This document shows positions 1-6,177 of a stretch of DNA of 6,177 nt, piece after piece. Under the pieces are notes generated by a model. The model was not told the DNA's origin. It ran no database searches and saw only the letters and a list, made by a program, of their open reading frames with translations. The position numbers and the translations under genes are program-made. This stretch comes from an uncultured Novosphingobium sp. (GTDB taxonomy: Bacteria > Pseudomonadota > Alphaproteobacteria > Sphingomonadales > Sphingomonadaceae), in contig CAMPIM010000154.1 in assembly GCA_946886365.1 (NCBI GenBank), forward strand, positions 1 through 6,177. The letters run 5' to 3'. Numbering within the stretch: the stretch's first letter is position 1; the number at the start of each line of letters is the position of its first letter.

Positions 1-66
1 TTCAACGACTCGGCCAAGGCGCTCAAGGCCCGCGCCGAGGCGATGCACCGCGGCGAAATAAGCTGA
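1..66 (+). CDS. C-terminal end of an unrecognised protein (5' truncated)
   Basis: Only the last 21 codons and the TGA stop (64-66) lie in the window. The tail reads FNDSAKALKARAEAMHRGEIS and is probably helical, rich in Ala, Lys, Arg and Glu. Frame 1 was chosen because 19 of the 21 sense codons end in G or C, matching the genes downstream. Frame 2 stops at 59-61 and frame 3 gives a poor, Arg/Gly-rich peptide. I do not recognise a family from so short a piece. It ends 16 bp before the LysR gene on the same strand, so the two could be cotranscribed. Confidence 0.55.
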   Translation, partial: FNDSAKALKARAEAMHRGEIS

Positions 67-82
67 TCACCGCTGCCAAGGG

Positions 83-976
83 GTGAGAATAACCCTCCGC
101 CAGATCGCGGTATTCGAAGCCGTCGCCCGCACCGGCAGCTTGGCGGGCGCGGCTGACGAGATAGGCCTCAGCCCCTCGGCGGCGAGCATGTCGCTCAAGG
201 ATTTGGAAACCCATCTGGGCGTGCAGCTGTTCGCCCGCTCCGGCCGCCGGATGCTGCTGACCGACCGGGGCCGGCCGATGCTGGAAATGGCGCGCGCCAT
301 ATTGGTGCAGGTCGCGGACCTTGAATCCCTGTCCCTACCCGAAGAAGTGCGGGGGCGGCTGCGCATCGGCGCGGCGGTCCCGGTGGGCGACTATGTGCTG
401 CCCGGCCTGTGCGCCGCCTTCATGAGCCTGCACCCCGGCGTCCGCGTGGAAATGCGCATCATGCCGTCTCATGAAGTGATGGAAGGCGTGCGCAACATGG
501 CGCTGGATGTCGGCTTCGTCGGCGCGCCGGTCAACAGCAGCTATCTGGAGGCGGAGCCATGGCTGCGCGACCGGCTGGTCGTATGCGCCGCCCCCGACCA
601 CCCCCTCGCCGGGCGTCCCACGGTGCCGCTCGCGGACCTTGGCGACCAGCCATGGGCGCTGGAAAAGACGCTCTCGAGCGAACGCATCTCCTTCACGGTT
701 GAGACGCTCAAATCCATGAACTCGCTCAACATCGTGTTCGAAGGCGAAAGCGTCGAAGCGATCAAGCGTATCGTTCGCGACGGCGCGGTACTCGCCTGCC
801 TGTCCAGCCTGACGGTTGCAGACGAATTGGCGCGCGGCGAACTGGTCGAACTGGCCGTCCCTGAACTGCACTTCACCCGCATCATAAGCCTCGTGAATCG
901 CCGCGACACCCAGCAACCTCAAGCCTGCCGCGCCTTTCACGAATTTGCCCGCCAGTGGGGCGAATCAGGAAAATAG
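83..976 (+). CDS. LysR-family transcriptional regulator (YeiE-like)
   Basis: This encodes a 297-aa cytoplasmic DNA-binding regulator, the usual length for the LysR family. The N-terminal winged helix-turn-helix begins with ITLRQIAVFEAVARTGSL; the helix-turn-helix lies at about residues 18-40 (AADEIGLSPSAASMSLKDLE), followed by the wing motif LGVQLFARSGRR. A linker helix runs to about residue 88. The effector-binding domain starts at GRLRIGA (about 91) and has the family's periplasmic-binding-protein-like pattern, with LALDVGFVGAP-type segments, to about residue 290. By eye the N-terminus is closest to the YeiE branch (MxITLRQLxVF). The start is GTG at 83: the frame has a TAA at 59-61 and no other start codon before 83, while the next ATG (188) would remove much of the helix-turn-helix. 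The Shine-Dalgarno is poor, because an AAGGGG run abuts the start. The effector is unknown. Its position just upstream of a catabolic operon suggests, but does not prove, control of that operon. Confidence 0.93.
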   Translation: MRITLRQIAVFEAVARTGSLAGAADEIGLSPSAASMSLKDLETHLGVQLFARSGRRMLLTDRGRPMLEMARAILVQVADLESLSLPEEVRGRLRIGAAVPVGDYVLPGLCAAFMSLHPGVRVEMRIMPSHEVMEGVRNMALDVGFVGAPVNSSYLEAEPWLRDRLVVCAAPDHPLAGRPTVPLADLGDQPWALEKTLSSERISFTVETLKSMNSLNIVFEGESVEAIKRIVRDGAVLACLSSLTVADELARGELVELAVPELHFTRIISLVNRRDTQQPQACRAFHEFARQWGESGK

Positions 977-994
977 CTTCTCCAGCCGCCGATC

Positions 995-1011
995 CATCAG
1001 TTTTTCTGATG
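995..1011. promoter_or_regulatory. Candidate LysR-type operator: perfect palindrome with T-N11-A box
   Basis: CATCAG-TTTTT-CTGATG is a perfect inverted repeat with 6-bp arms and a 5-nt T spacer. It contains the T-N11-A pattern (997-1009) of LysR-type binding sites inside a symmetric dyad. It lies 18 bp after the LysR stop codon. Its centre (1003) would be near -65 of a start site at about 1067, the usual position of a LysR recognition site. It is not a convincing terminator, because the T run forms the loop rather than following the stem. Binding by the adjacent regulator is an inference. Confidence 0.4.
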
Positions 1012-1031
1012 CCATGCGTCGGAATTACGAA

Positions 1032-1061
1032 TTGGTAGCATCGCCTCCAAAGGCCTAAATC
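1032..1061 (+). promoter_or_regulatory. Possible weak promoter for the quinone oxidoreductase operon
   Basis: TTGGTA (1032-1037) resembles a -35 box, and TAAATC (1056-1061), 18 bp further on, is a poor -10 match. An imperfect dyad, TAC-GAATTG-GTA (1026-1037), overlaps the -35 element and could be a second, activation-type LysR half-site region. A weak -10 would fit an activator-dependent promoter. A further short dyad, CACAC-N9-GTGTG (1068-1072 and 1082-1086), lies in the presumed leader. All of this is pattern matching in a 125-bp gap, with no strong consensus. Confidence 0.25.
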
Positions 1062-1089
1062 AGGTCTCACACGCCCGGTAGGTGTGTTC

Positions 1090-1095
1090 AAGGAG
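1090..1095 (+). promoter_or_regulatory. Shine-Dalgarno AAGGAG deciding a GTG start
   Basis: AAGGAG ends 6 nt before GTG 1102, which is ideal spacing. It lies inside the codons that would follow the in-frame GTG at 1084, and 15 nt before the in-frame ATG at 1111. It therefore favours 1102 as the start of the quinone oxidoreductase. Confidence 0.75.
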
Positions 1096-1101
1096 AGTGA
1101 T

Positions 1102-2088
1102 GTGAAAGCCATGATCTGCACCGCGTTCGCGCCGGTCGAAGAGTTGCGACATGGCGATTTCCCCGAGCCTCAAGCAGGGGCGGGGGAAGTGGTGATCGAC
1201 GTGGCGGCCGCCGGGGTAAACTATCCCGACGTGCTGATCGTGCAGGGCAAATATCAAACCAAACCAGCCCTGCCGTTCGTCCCCGGCAGTGAAGCAGCGG
1301 GGCGCATCGCCGCCGTTGGGCCTGACGTTACAGGCTTCACTCCCGGAGACCGCGTCATCGCCTTCACCGGCAGCGGAGCCTTCGCCGAGCAGGTGCGCGT
1401 CCCCGCGACGCAGGTCTGGCCGGTGCCCGATGGCGTCGATCTGGAAGTCGCGGCGGGCATCTCCATCACCTATGGCACCTCCTATCATGCGCTGAAGGAC
1501 CGTGCCCAGTTGAAGCCCGGCGAAACGCTGCTGGTGCTGGGCGCAGGCGGTGGCGTCGGCCTCACCGCCGTGGAACTCGGCAAGCATATGGGCGCGCGCG
1601 TCATCGCCGCCGCCTCCAGCCCCGAAAAGCTGGCGCTGGCGAAGGCGCAGGGCGCTGACGAACTCATCGACTATGCGCAAGAGGATTTGCGCGAACGCAT
1701 CAAGCAGCTGACCGACGGAAAAGGTGTCGATGTCGTCTATGACCCGGTCGGCGGCCCCATGAATCTGACTGCGGTGAAAAGCCTCGCCTGGGGTGGCCGC
1801 CTGCTCGTCATCGGCTTTGCCGGGGGCGAGATCCCCTCCATCCCCGCCAATCTGCTGCTGCTGAAAAGCGCGTCGGCCGTCGGCGTCCTCTGGGGCAACA
1901 GCGTCCGCGCCGATCCGGTCGCGCAGGGCGAAAACATGCGCCAACTGCTCGCCTGGCTGGCGGACGGCTCCCTGAAGCCCGTCATCGACACGCGCTTCGC
2001 CCTGCCCGACGCAGTGGCCGCGCTCCAGCATCTCGAAAAACGCAAGGTGAAGGGCAAGGTGCTCCTGACCCTTCAGCCCGCATCCTGA
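1102..2088 (+). CDS. NADPH:quinone oxidoreductase family protein (zinc-independent MDR)
   Basis: This encodes a 328-aa medium-chain dehydrogenase/reductase of the quinone oxidoreductase (QOR, zeta-crystallin-like) branch. It is predicted to be cytoplasmic and to use NADPH to reduce quinones or the double bond of alpha,beta-unsaturated carbonyls or acyl-CoA-like compounds. The GroES-like N-terminal domain (about 1-125) carries NYPDVLIVQGKY (40-51) and PGSEAAGRI. The Rossmann domain carries the glycine-rich loop LGAGGGVG (146-153), and SSPEK (172-176) sits where this family contacts the NADPH 2'-phosphate. VLWG (262-265) is typical of the group. I see no structural or catalytic zinc cysteine cluster. 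GTG 1102 is preferred over GTG 1084 and ATG 1111 because of the AAGGAG 6 nt upstream and the family-typical MKA N-terminus. It is the first gene of the tight cluster, 14 bp before the beta-oxidation gene. The actual substrate cannot be read from sequence. Confidence 0.9.
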   Translation: MKAMICTAFAPVEELRHGDFPEPQAGAGEVVIDVAAAGVNYPDVLIVQGKYQTKPALPFVPGSEAAGRIAAVGPDVTGFTPGDRVIAFTGSGAFAEQVRVPATQVWPVPDGVDLEVAAGISITYGTSYHALKDRAQLKPGETLLVLGAGGGVGLTAVELGKHMGARVIAAASSPEKLALAKAQGADELIDYAQEDLRERIKQLTDGKGVDVVYDPVGGPMNLTAVKSLAWGGRLLVIGFAGGEIPSIPANLLLLKSASAVGVLWGNSVRADPVAQGENMRQLLAWLADGSLKPVIDTRFALPDAVAALQHLEKRKVKGKVLLTLQPAS

Positions 2089-2102
2089 ACAGGAAATCCC
2101 CC

Positions 2103-4187
2103 ATGTCCGAAACAGTCAGCTTCCACACCCACGGCGCGATTGCCGAAGCGGTGATCGATAACCCCCCGGTCAACGCGACCTCCGCCAGCGTGCGGCAGGG
2201 TCTTGCCGAAGCCATCCGCAAGCTGGAATCCGATCCCGGCCTCACTGCGCTTGTCATCCGTTGCGAAGGCAAGACCTTCATCGCGGGCGCGGACATCAAG
2301 GAATTTGGCAAGCCCATGGCCGATCCGGGCCTGCCGCTCGTCATGGAAATGATGGACCATTCGACCAAGCCGATCATCGCCGCCGTCCATGGCACGGTGC
2401 TGGGCGGCGGCCTCGAAGTCGCGCTCGCCTGCCATTACCGCATCGCCGCGCCGGGCACGAAGTTCGGCTTTCCGGAAGTGAAGCTCGGCCTCATGCCCGG
2501 CGGTGGCGGCACGCAGCGCACGCCCCGCCTCGCTGGCCTCGCCACCGCGATCAAGCTGGTGACGGAAGGCAATCCAATCGGCACGGACGACGCGCTGAAG
2601 TCCAACCTCATCGATGCCGTGGCTTCGGGCGGCGATCTCGCAGCCGAAGCCCGCAGCTTCGCGGAAAAGCTGGTCGCGGAAGGGAAGGGGCCGCGCAGCT
2701 CCTCCACCCTGCCCATGCCCGCCGACGACCCGGCTCTGTTCGAAGAAGCCTGCAAGACCGTCGCCAAGAAGATGCGCGGCCAGACCGCTCCGCTTCGTGC
2801 GCTGGAAGCCATGCGCCTCGGCTATGAACTCCCCTTCGATGAGGCGGTACGCCAGGAACTCGCAATCTTCCGCGAATGCATGAACGGCTCGCAGTCCAAA
2901 GCGCTGCGCCACCTCTTCGCCGCCGAACGCGAAGTCGCGCGCATCCCCGGCCTCGCGCCCGACGCCCTGACTCGCAACATCGAGCGGGTGGGCGTCATCG
3001 GCCTCGGCGTCATGGGACGCGGCATCGTCATGGCGGTCGTCAGCGTCGGCATCCCCGTCATCGCCGTTGGCCTTGATCAACCGAACATCGACGCCGCGAT
3101 GAGAGCCATCACCAAAATGTGGTCCTCCTCCGTCGCCAAGGGCAGCATGTCGCAAGAGACGATGGACAAGCGCCTCGCGCTCATCACCACCAGTGGCGAT
3201 TCCCGCGACCTGTCGCCCACGCAATTGGTGATTGAGGCCGTGACCGAGGATCTGGAAACCAAAAAGGCCGTCTTCGCTAAGCTCGGCGAAGTCACGCCCG
3301 CTGGAACCATCCTCGCCTCCAACACCAGCTTCCTCAATATCGACACGCTGGCGGAAGCCTCCGGCCGCCCCGAAGACGTGTGCGGCATGCACTTCTTCAA
3401 CCCCGCCAATGTCATGCGCCTGCTGGAAAATGTCCGCGCGGCAAAGACCGATCCTGAAGTCGTGGCGACGATCATGGCGCTGGGCAAGCGCATCGGCAAA
3501 TTGCCGGTCCTGTCGGGCGTATGCGACGGCTTCATCGTCAACCGCATGCTCTCCAAACGCTCGCGCGAAGGCTTCTTCCTTGTCGAGGAGGGCGCCAAGC
3601 CCGCAGCCATCGACAAGGTGCTTTTCTCCTACGGCTTCCCCATGGGCCCATTCGCGCTGGGCGACCTCGCCGGGCTCGACGTGCAGGCCGCCGCCCGCAA
3701 GGCCCGCGCCGCCTCCGCGACGGAACGAGAACTGCGCGCCGACTTCCCCGAACAGATGGTCGCCGCCGGACGCCTCGGCCAAAAGACCGGCTCCGGCTGG
3801 TACAGCTATGACGAAAACCGCAAGCCCAGCGCCAACCCGCTGACCGAAGAGATGATCGCGGCCCACGCCGAACGCCACGGCCTCAAACTCCGCGACATCG
3901 GCGAGGATGAAATCCTCGAGCGTCTGCTCTACGCCATGGTCAATGAAGGCGCCAAGCTGCTGAGCGAAGGCATCGTGCCGCGCCCGCATGAAATCGACGT
4001 CGCGCTGGTGAACGGCCTCGGCTGGCCCGGCTATACCGGCGGCCCCATGCACTGGGCCGACCAGATCGGCCTCGACAAGCTGCTTGCAACGATCGAAAAG
4101 TTCCGCGCCGAACAGGGCGACGCCTATTGGACCCCCGCGCCGCTGCTCGTCCAATATGCGCGTGAGGGCAGGGGCTTCTACGCATGA
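2103..4187 (+). CDS. Bifunctional enoyl-CoA hydratase / 3-hydroxyacyl-CoA dehydrogenase (FadB/FadJ/MFE-1-like)
   Basis: This 694-aa protein should hydrate 2-enoyl-CoA to L-3-hydroxyacyl-CoA and oxidise it with NAD+ to 3-ketoacyl-CoA, the middle two steps of beta-oxidation. The crotonase domain (about 1-190) has the AGADIKEF loop (61-68), GGGLE with E105, and FGFPEV with E125. These glutamates are 20 residues apart, like the catalytic pair E144/E164 of rat crotonase. A linker helix leads to the Rossmann domain with GLGVMG (300-305). The dehydrogenase active site is intact: SNTS (407-410), H430 in GMHFFNP, E442 twelve residues later, and N480 in GFIVNR. Two C-terminal dimerisation-type repeats follow (about 475-570 and 600-690). 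The residue at the usual NAD-ribose acidic position is Gly (G323). The start is ATG 2103, with AGGAAA ending 6 nt upstream. Length is slightly below E. coli FadB/FadJ (about 715-730 aa). No thiolase subunit gene is adjacent. Confidence 0.95.
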   Translation: MSETVSFHTHGAIAEAVIDNPPVNATSASVRQGLAEAIRKLESDPGLTALVIRCEGKTFIAGADIKEFGKPMADPGLPLVMEMMDHSTKPIIAAVHGTVLGGGLEVALACHYRIAAPGTKFGFPEVKLGLMPGGGGTQRTPRLAGLATAIKLVTEGNPIGTDDALKSNLIDAVASGGDLAAEARSFAEKLVAEGKGPRSSSTLPMPADDPALFEEACKTVAKKMRGQTAPLRALEAMRLGYELPFDEAVRQELAIFRECMNGSQSKALRHLFAAEREVARIPGLAPDALTRNIERVGVIGLGVMGRGIVMAVVSVGIPVIAVGLDQPNIDAAMRAITKMWSSSVAKGSMSQETMDKRLALITTSGDSRDLSPTQLVIEAVTEDLETKKAVFAKLGEVTPAGTILASNTSFLNIDTLAEASGRPEDVCGMHFFNPANVMRLLENVRAAKTDPEVVATIMALGKRIGKLPVLSGVCDGFIVNRMLSKRSREGFFLVEEGAKPAAIDKVLFSYGFPMGPFALGDLAGLDVQAAARKARAASATERELRADFPEQMVAAGRLGQKTGSGWYSYDENRKPSANPLTEEMIAAHAERHGLKLRDIGEDEILERLLYAMVNEGAKLLSEGIVPRPHEIDVALVNGLGWPGYTGGPMHWADQIGLDKLLATIEKFRAEQGDAYWTPAPLLVQYAREGRGFYA

Positions 4188-5386
4188 GCTACGAACCCAA
4201 CGCGAAGACGGCGGACCTGCTCACCCGGTTGCGCGCCTTCATGGACGCGTACATCTATCCCAATGAGAAAGCCTATTATGAGGAGGTGGCGACCGGCGAC
4301 CGCTGGGCGCACGTCACGCTGATCGACAGGCTGAAGCCGCTGGCGAAGGAAGCAGGCCTCTGGAACCTGTTCCTGCCCGAAAGCACCCATGGCGCGGGTC
4401 TCACCAACCTCGAATATGCGCCGCTCTGCGAAGAAATGGGCCGCGTCCACTGGTGCCCCGCCGTCTTCAACTGCGCCGCGCCCGACACCGGCAATATGGA
4501 AACGCTCGAACGCTTCGGCACGGATGAGCATAAGGAACGCTGGCTCAAACCCATGCTCGCGGGCGAGATGCGCTCCGCCTTCGCCATGACGGAGCCGCAG
4601 GTCGCCTCCTCCGATGCCACCAATATCGAAAGCTCTATTCGGCGCGACGGTGATGACTATGTCATCAACGGCCGCAAATGGTGGATTTCGGGCATGGGCG
4701 AGGAAGATTGCGCCCTCATGATCTTCATGGGCAAGACCGACCCGTCCGCGCCCAAGCACAAGCAGCAGTCGATGATCCTCGTGCCCCGCGATACGCCCGG
4801 CATCACCGTCCTGCGCCCGATGACTGTGCTCGGCTATGACGACGCGCCGCACGGCCACATGGAAATCCTGTTCGAAAATGTCCGCGTGCCCGCCTCCAAC
4901 ATCCTGCTGGGCGAAGGACGCGGCTTCGAAATCGCGCAGGCCCGCCTCGGCCCCGGTCGTATCCATCACTGCATGCGCATGATCGGCATGGCCGAACGCG
5001 CGCTCGAAGCCATGTGCCGCCGCGTGAAGAGCCGCGTCGCCTTCGGCAAGCCGCTCGCCGAACAGGGCGTCATCATCGAACGCATCGCCAACAGCCGCAT
5101 CATGATCGATCAGGCGCGCCTCCTCACCCTCCACGCCGCGCACCGCATGGACACGGTCGGCAACAAGGTGGCGAAGGCGGACATTGCGATGATCAAGGTC
5201 GCCGCCCCCAACATGGCCTGTCAGGTCATCGACTGGGCGATGCAGGCGCACGGCGCTGCGGGCATCAGCCAGGATTTCTTCCTGGCGAGCTATTATGCCC
5301 ACGCCCGCAAGATCCGCTTTGCCGACGGCCCAGACGAGGTGCATCGTCACCAGCTCGGCCGCCTCGAACTCGCCAAATATGACTGA
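4184..5386 (+). CDS. Acyl-CoA dehydrogenase, ACAD10/ACAD11-like
   Basis: This encodes a 400-aa flavoprotein of the acyl-CoA dehydrogenase family, expected to form the 2,3-double bond of an acyl-CoA using FAD and pass electrons to ETF. The all-alpha N-terminal domain spans about 1-130. The beta domain carries the FAD/substrate motif [12 protein letters not shown] (133-144) and WWISG (166-170). The C-terminal helical domain has RVAFGKPL (284-291) and [11 protein letters not shown] (354-364, the FAD-contact loop). The end, [18 protein letters not shown], is the signature of the ACAD10/11 branch; by eye D381 aligns with the catalytic glutamate E376 of medium-chain acyl-CoA dehydrogenase. ATG 4184 overlaps the preceding TGA (ATGA), with AGGGG (4170-4174) 9 nt upstream. 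The next gene is an APH-like kinase, the domain fused to this one in animal ACAD10/11. The enzyme may therefore act on phosphorylated 4-hydroxyacyl-CoA rather than on plain fatty acyl-CoA; that substrate is inferred. Confidence 0.94.
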   Translation: MSYEPNAKTADLLTRLRAFMDAYIYPNEKAYYEEVATGDRWAHVTLIDRLKPLAKEAGLWNLFLPESTHGAGLTNLEYAPLCEEMGRVHWCPAVFNCAAPDTGNMETLERFGTDEHKERWLKPMLAGEMRSAFAMTEPQVASSDATNIESSIRRDGDDYVINGRKWWISGMGEEDCALMIFMGKTDPSAPKHKQQSMILVPRDTPGITVLRPMTVLGYDDAPHGHMEILFENVRVPASNILLGEGRGFEIAQARLGPGRIHHCMRMIGMAERALEAMCRRVKSRVAFGKPLAEQGVIIERIANSRIMIDQARLLTLHAAHRMDTVGNKVAKADIAMIKVAAPNMACQVIDWAMQAHGAAGISQDFFLASYYAHARKIRFADGPDEVHRHQLGRLELAKYD

Positions 5387-6177
5387 CGTCCGCACGCTCG
5401 ACACCAGCCGCCTCGGCCCATGGCTACGCGCCCATGTGCCGGGCGCGGACGGAGAGATGAGCGCGGAAAAATTCGCAGGCGGCCAGTCCAACCCCACCTA
5501 CCTTCTATCGGTGGACGGCCAACCTCGCTTCGTCCTGCGCCGCAAGCCCGACGGCGTCCTGCTCCCCTCCGCCCACGCGATCGAGCGCGAATATCGCGTC
5601 ACCGACGCGCTGAAGGACAGCGCCGTCCCAGTCGCCCGCCCGCTCGCCCTGTGCGAGGACGCCAGCATAGTCGGCACCCCCTTCTTCATCATGGACTATG
5701 CGCAGGGCCGCAACTTCTGGGACGCGCGCCTGCCTGACCTCACGCCCACCGACCGCGCCGCCATCTATGACGAAATGAACCGCGTCCTCGCCGCGCTCCA
5801 CGCCATCGACCCCGCGCAGGTCGGCCTCACCGACTATGGCAAGTCCGGCAATTATTTCGCCCGTCAGGTCGCCCGCTGGACCAAACAATATCGCGCCACC
5901 CAGACACAGCAGATCGACGCCATGGAGTCCCTTATCGACTGGCTCCCCGCCAACGACCCCGGCCTCGAAGCCAGCCGCATCGTCCACGGCGACTATCGCA
6001 ACGACAACATGATCTTCGCGCAGGATGAGCCCCGCATCATCGCCGTCCTAGACTGGGAACTCTCCACCCTCGGTCACCCCCTCGCCGACCTCGCCCAGCA
6101 CCTGATGGCATGGCGCGTCCCAAAGGAAGGCTATCGCGGCCTGTCCGACGCAGACCTCCCCGCGCTCGGCATCCCAT
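5379..6177 (+). CDS. APH-fold phosphotransferase, ACAD10/11 kinase-domain-like (3' truncated)
   Basis: This is an open frame of 266 codons running off the window end; the family is usually about 340-360 aa, so roughly the last quarter is missing. The nucleotide-binding lobe shows [13 protein letters not shown] (31-43), [19 protein letters not shown] (51-69) and EYRV, with the hinge at [12 protein letters not shown] (100-111). The catalytic loop HGDYRNDN (203-210) supplies D205 and N210, and LDWE (224-227) supplies the metal-binding D225, so the kinase appears active. Despite the usual 'aminoglycoside phosphotransferase' label, the sequence matches the ACAD10/11 kinase domain and LvaA-type enzymes, which phosphorylate the hydroxyl of 4-hydroxyacyl-CoA. 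It is therefore more likely catabolic than a resistance gene. ATG 5379 overlaps the dehydrogenase gene by 8 bp and has no clear Shine-Dalgarno, implying translational coupling. An in-frame ATG at 5457 would lose the family-typical N-terminal segment. Confidence 0.9.
   Translation, partial: MTDVRTLDTSRLGPWLRAHVPGADGEMSAEKFAGGQSNPTYLLSVDGQPRFVLRRKPDGVLLPSAHAIEREYRVTDALKDSAVPVARPLALCEDASIVGTPFFIMDYAQGRNFWDARLPDLTPTDRAAIYDEMNRVLAALHAIDPAQVGLTDYGKSGNYFARQVARWTKQYRATQTQQIDAMESLIDWLPANDPGLEASRIVHGDYRNDNMIFAQDEPRIIAVLDWELSTLGHPLADLAQHLMAWRVPKEGYRGLSDADLPALGIP

Noticed and set aside
995..1011. The palindrome after the LysR gene as an intrinsic terminator.
   Set aside because: The T run is the loop, the stem is AT-rich and short, and no U tract follows it.
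1084..1101. GTG at 1084 as the start of the quinone oxidoreductase.
   Set aside because: The only good Shine-Dalgarno (1090-1095) lies downstream of this GTG and points to GTG 1102. The six extra residues (from GTG TTC AAG) are not typical of the family.
1060..2031. A 323-codon open frame on the - strand opposite the quinone oxidoreductase.
   Set aside because: It has shadow-type composition and no family motif, and the sense frame is a complete MDR protein.
2073..4154. A 693-codon open frame on the - strand almost exactly opposite the hydratase/dehydrogenase gene.
   Set aside because: Its product is a low-complexity His/Gly/Asp/Ala/Arg-rich sequence with no recognisable domain. In GC-rich genes with biased third positions, antisense frames stay open by chance. 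The sense frame has full catalytic motifs and a good ribosome binding site.
4178..5497. A 439-codon open frame on the - strand opposite the acyl-CoA dehydrogenase.
   Set aside because: It has the same antisense composition artefact, and the sense strand encodes a clear acyl-CoA dehydrogenase over the whole stretch.
5379..6177. Reading the last gene as an aminoglycoside-resistance phosphotransferase.
   Set aside because: The GGQSNPTY and LLPSAHAIE motifs and the overlap with an ACAD10/11-like gene match the acyl-CoA-associated kinase branch, and nothing nearby suggests a resistance or mobile context.

Overview
The window looks like part of a chromosome of a sphingomonad-type alphaproteobacterium (Sphingobium, Sphingomonas or Novosphingobium style). 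This is inferred from high GC content, strong preference for C or G at third codon positions, and the gene content; I could not run a taxonomic search. All genes lie on the + strand.

Layout. The window opens with the last 21 codons of an unrecognised gene (1-66). A complete LysR-type regulator follows (83-976), starting with GTG. Next is the only sizeable gap, 977-1101 (125 bp). It contains a perfect 6-bp-arm palindrome holding a T-N11-A LysR-type box, a weak promoter-like pair and a good ribosome binding site. Four tightly packed genes follow and look like one operon: a zinc-independent MDR quinone oxidoreductase (1102-2088), a FadB/FadJ-like enoyl-CoA hydratase/3-hydroxyacyl-CoA dehydrogenase (2103-4187), an ACAD10/11-like acyl-CoA dehydrogenase (4184-5386), and an APH-fold phosphotransferase (5379 to beyond the window end). 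The gaps are +14 bp, then overlaps of 4 and 8 bp, so translation is probably coupled. There is no gene-free stretch over 300 bases, and I saw no RNA gene, insertion sequence, CRISPR array or tandem repeat.

How the genes may work together. In animals, ACAD10 and ACAD11 fuse an APH-like kinase domain to an acyl-CoA dehydrogenase domain. Here the two parts are neighbouring, overlapping genes. In the mammalian proteins and the Pseudomonas levulinate (lva) pathway, such a kinase phosphorylates the hydroxyl of a 4-hydroxyacyl-CoA, and the dehydrogenase partner removes the phosphate to give an ordinary enoyl-CoA. The bifunctional hydratase/dehydrogenase encoded just upstream could take that enoyl-CoA through the next two beta-oxidation steps. 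The most interesting reading is therefore a compact 4-hydroxyacyl-CoA (or similar gamma-hydroxy or branched acyl-CoA) degradation operon, perhaps under the adjacent LysR regulator. No thiolase or acyl-CoA ligase is visible, so those would have to be encoded elsewhere. The substrate is an inference; the gene order, motifs and overlaps are seen directly.
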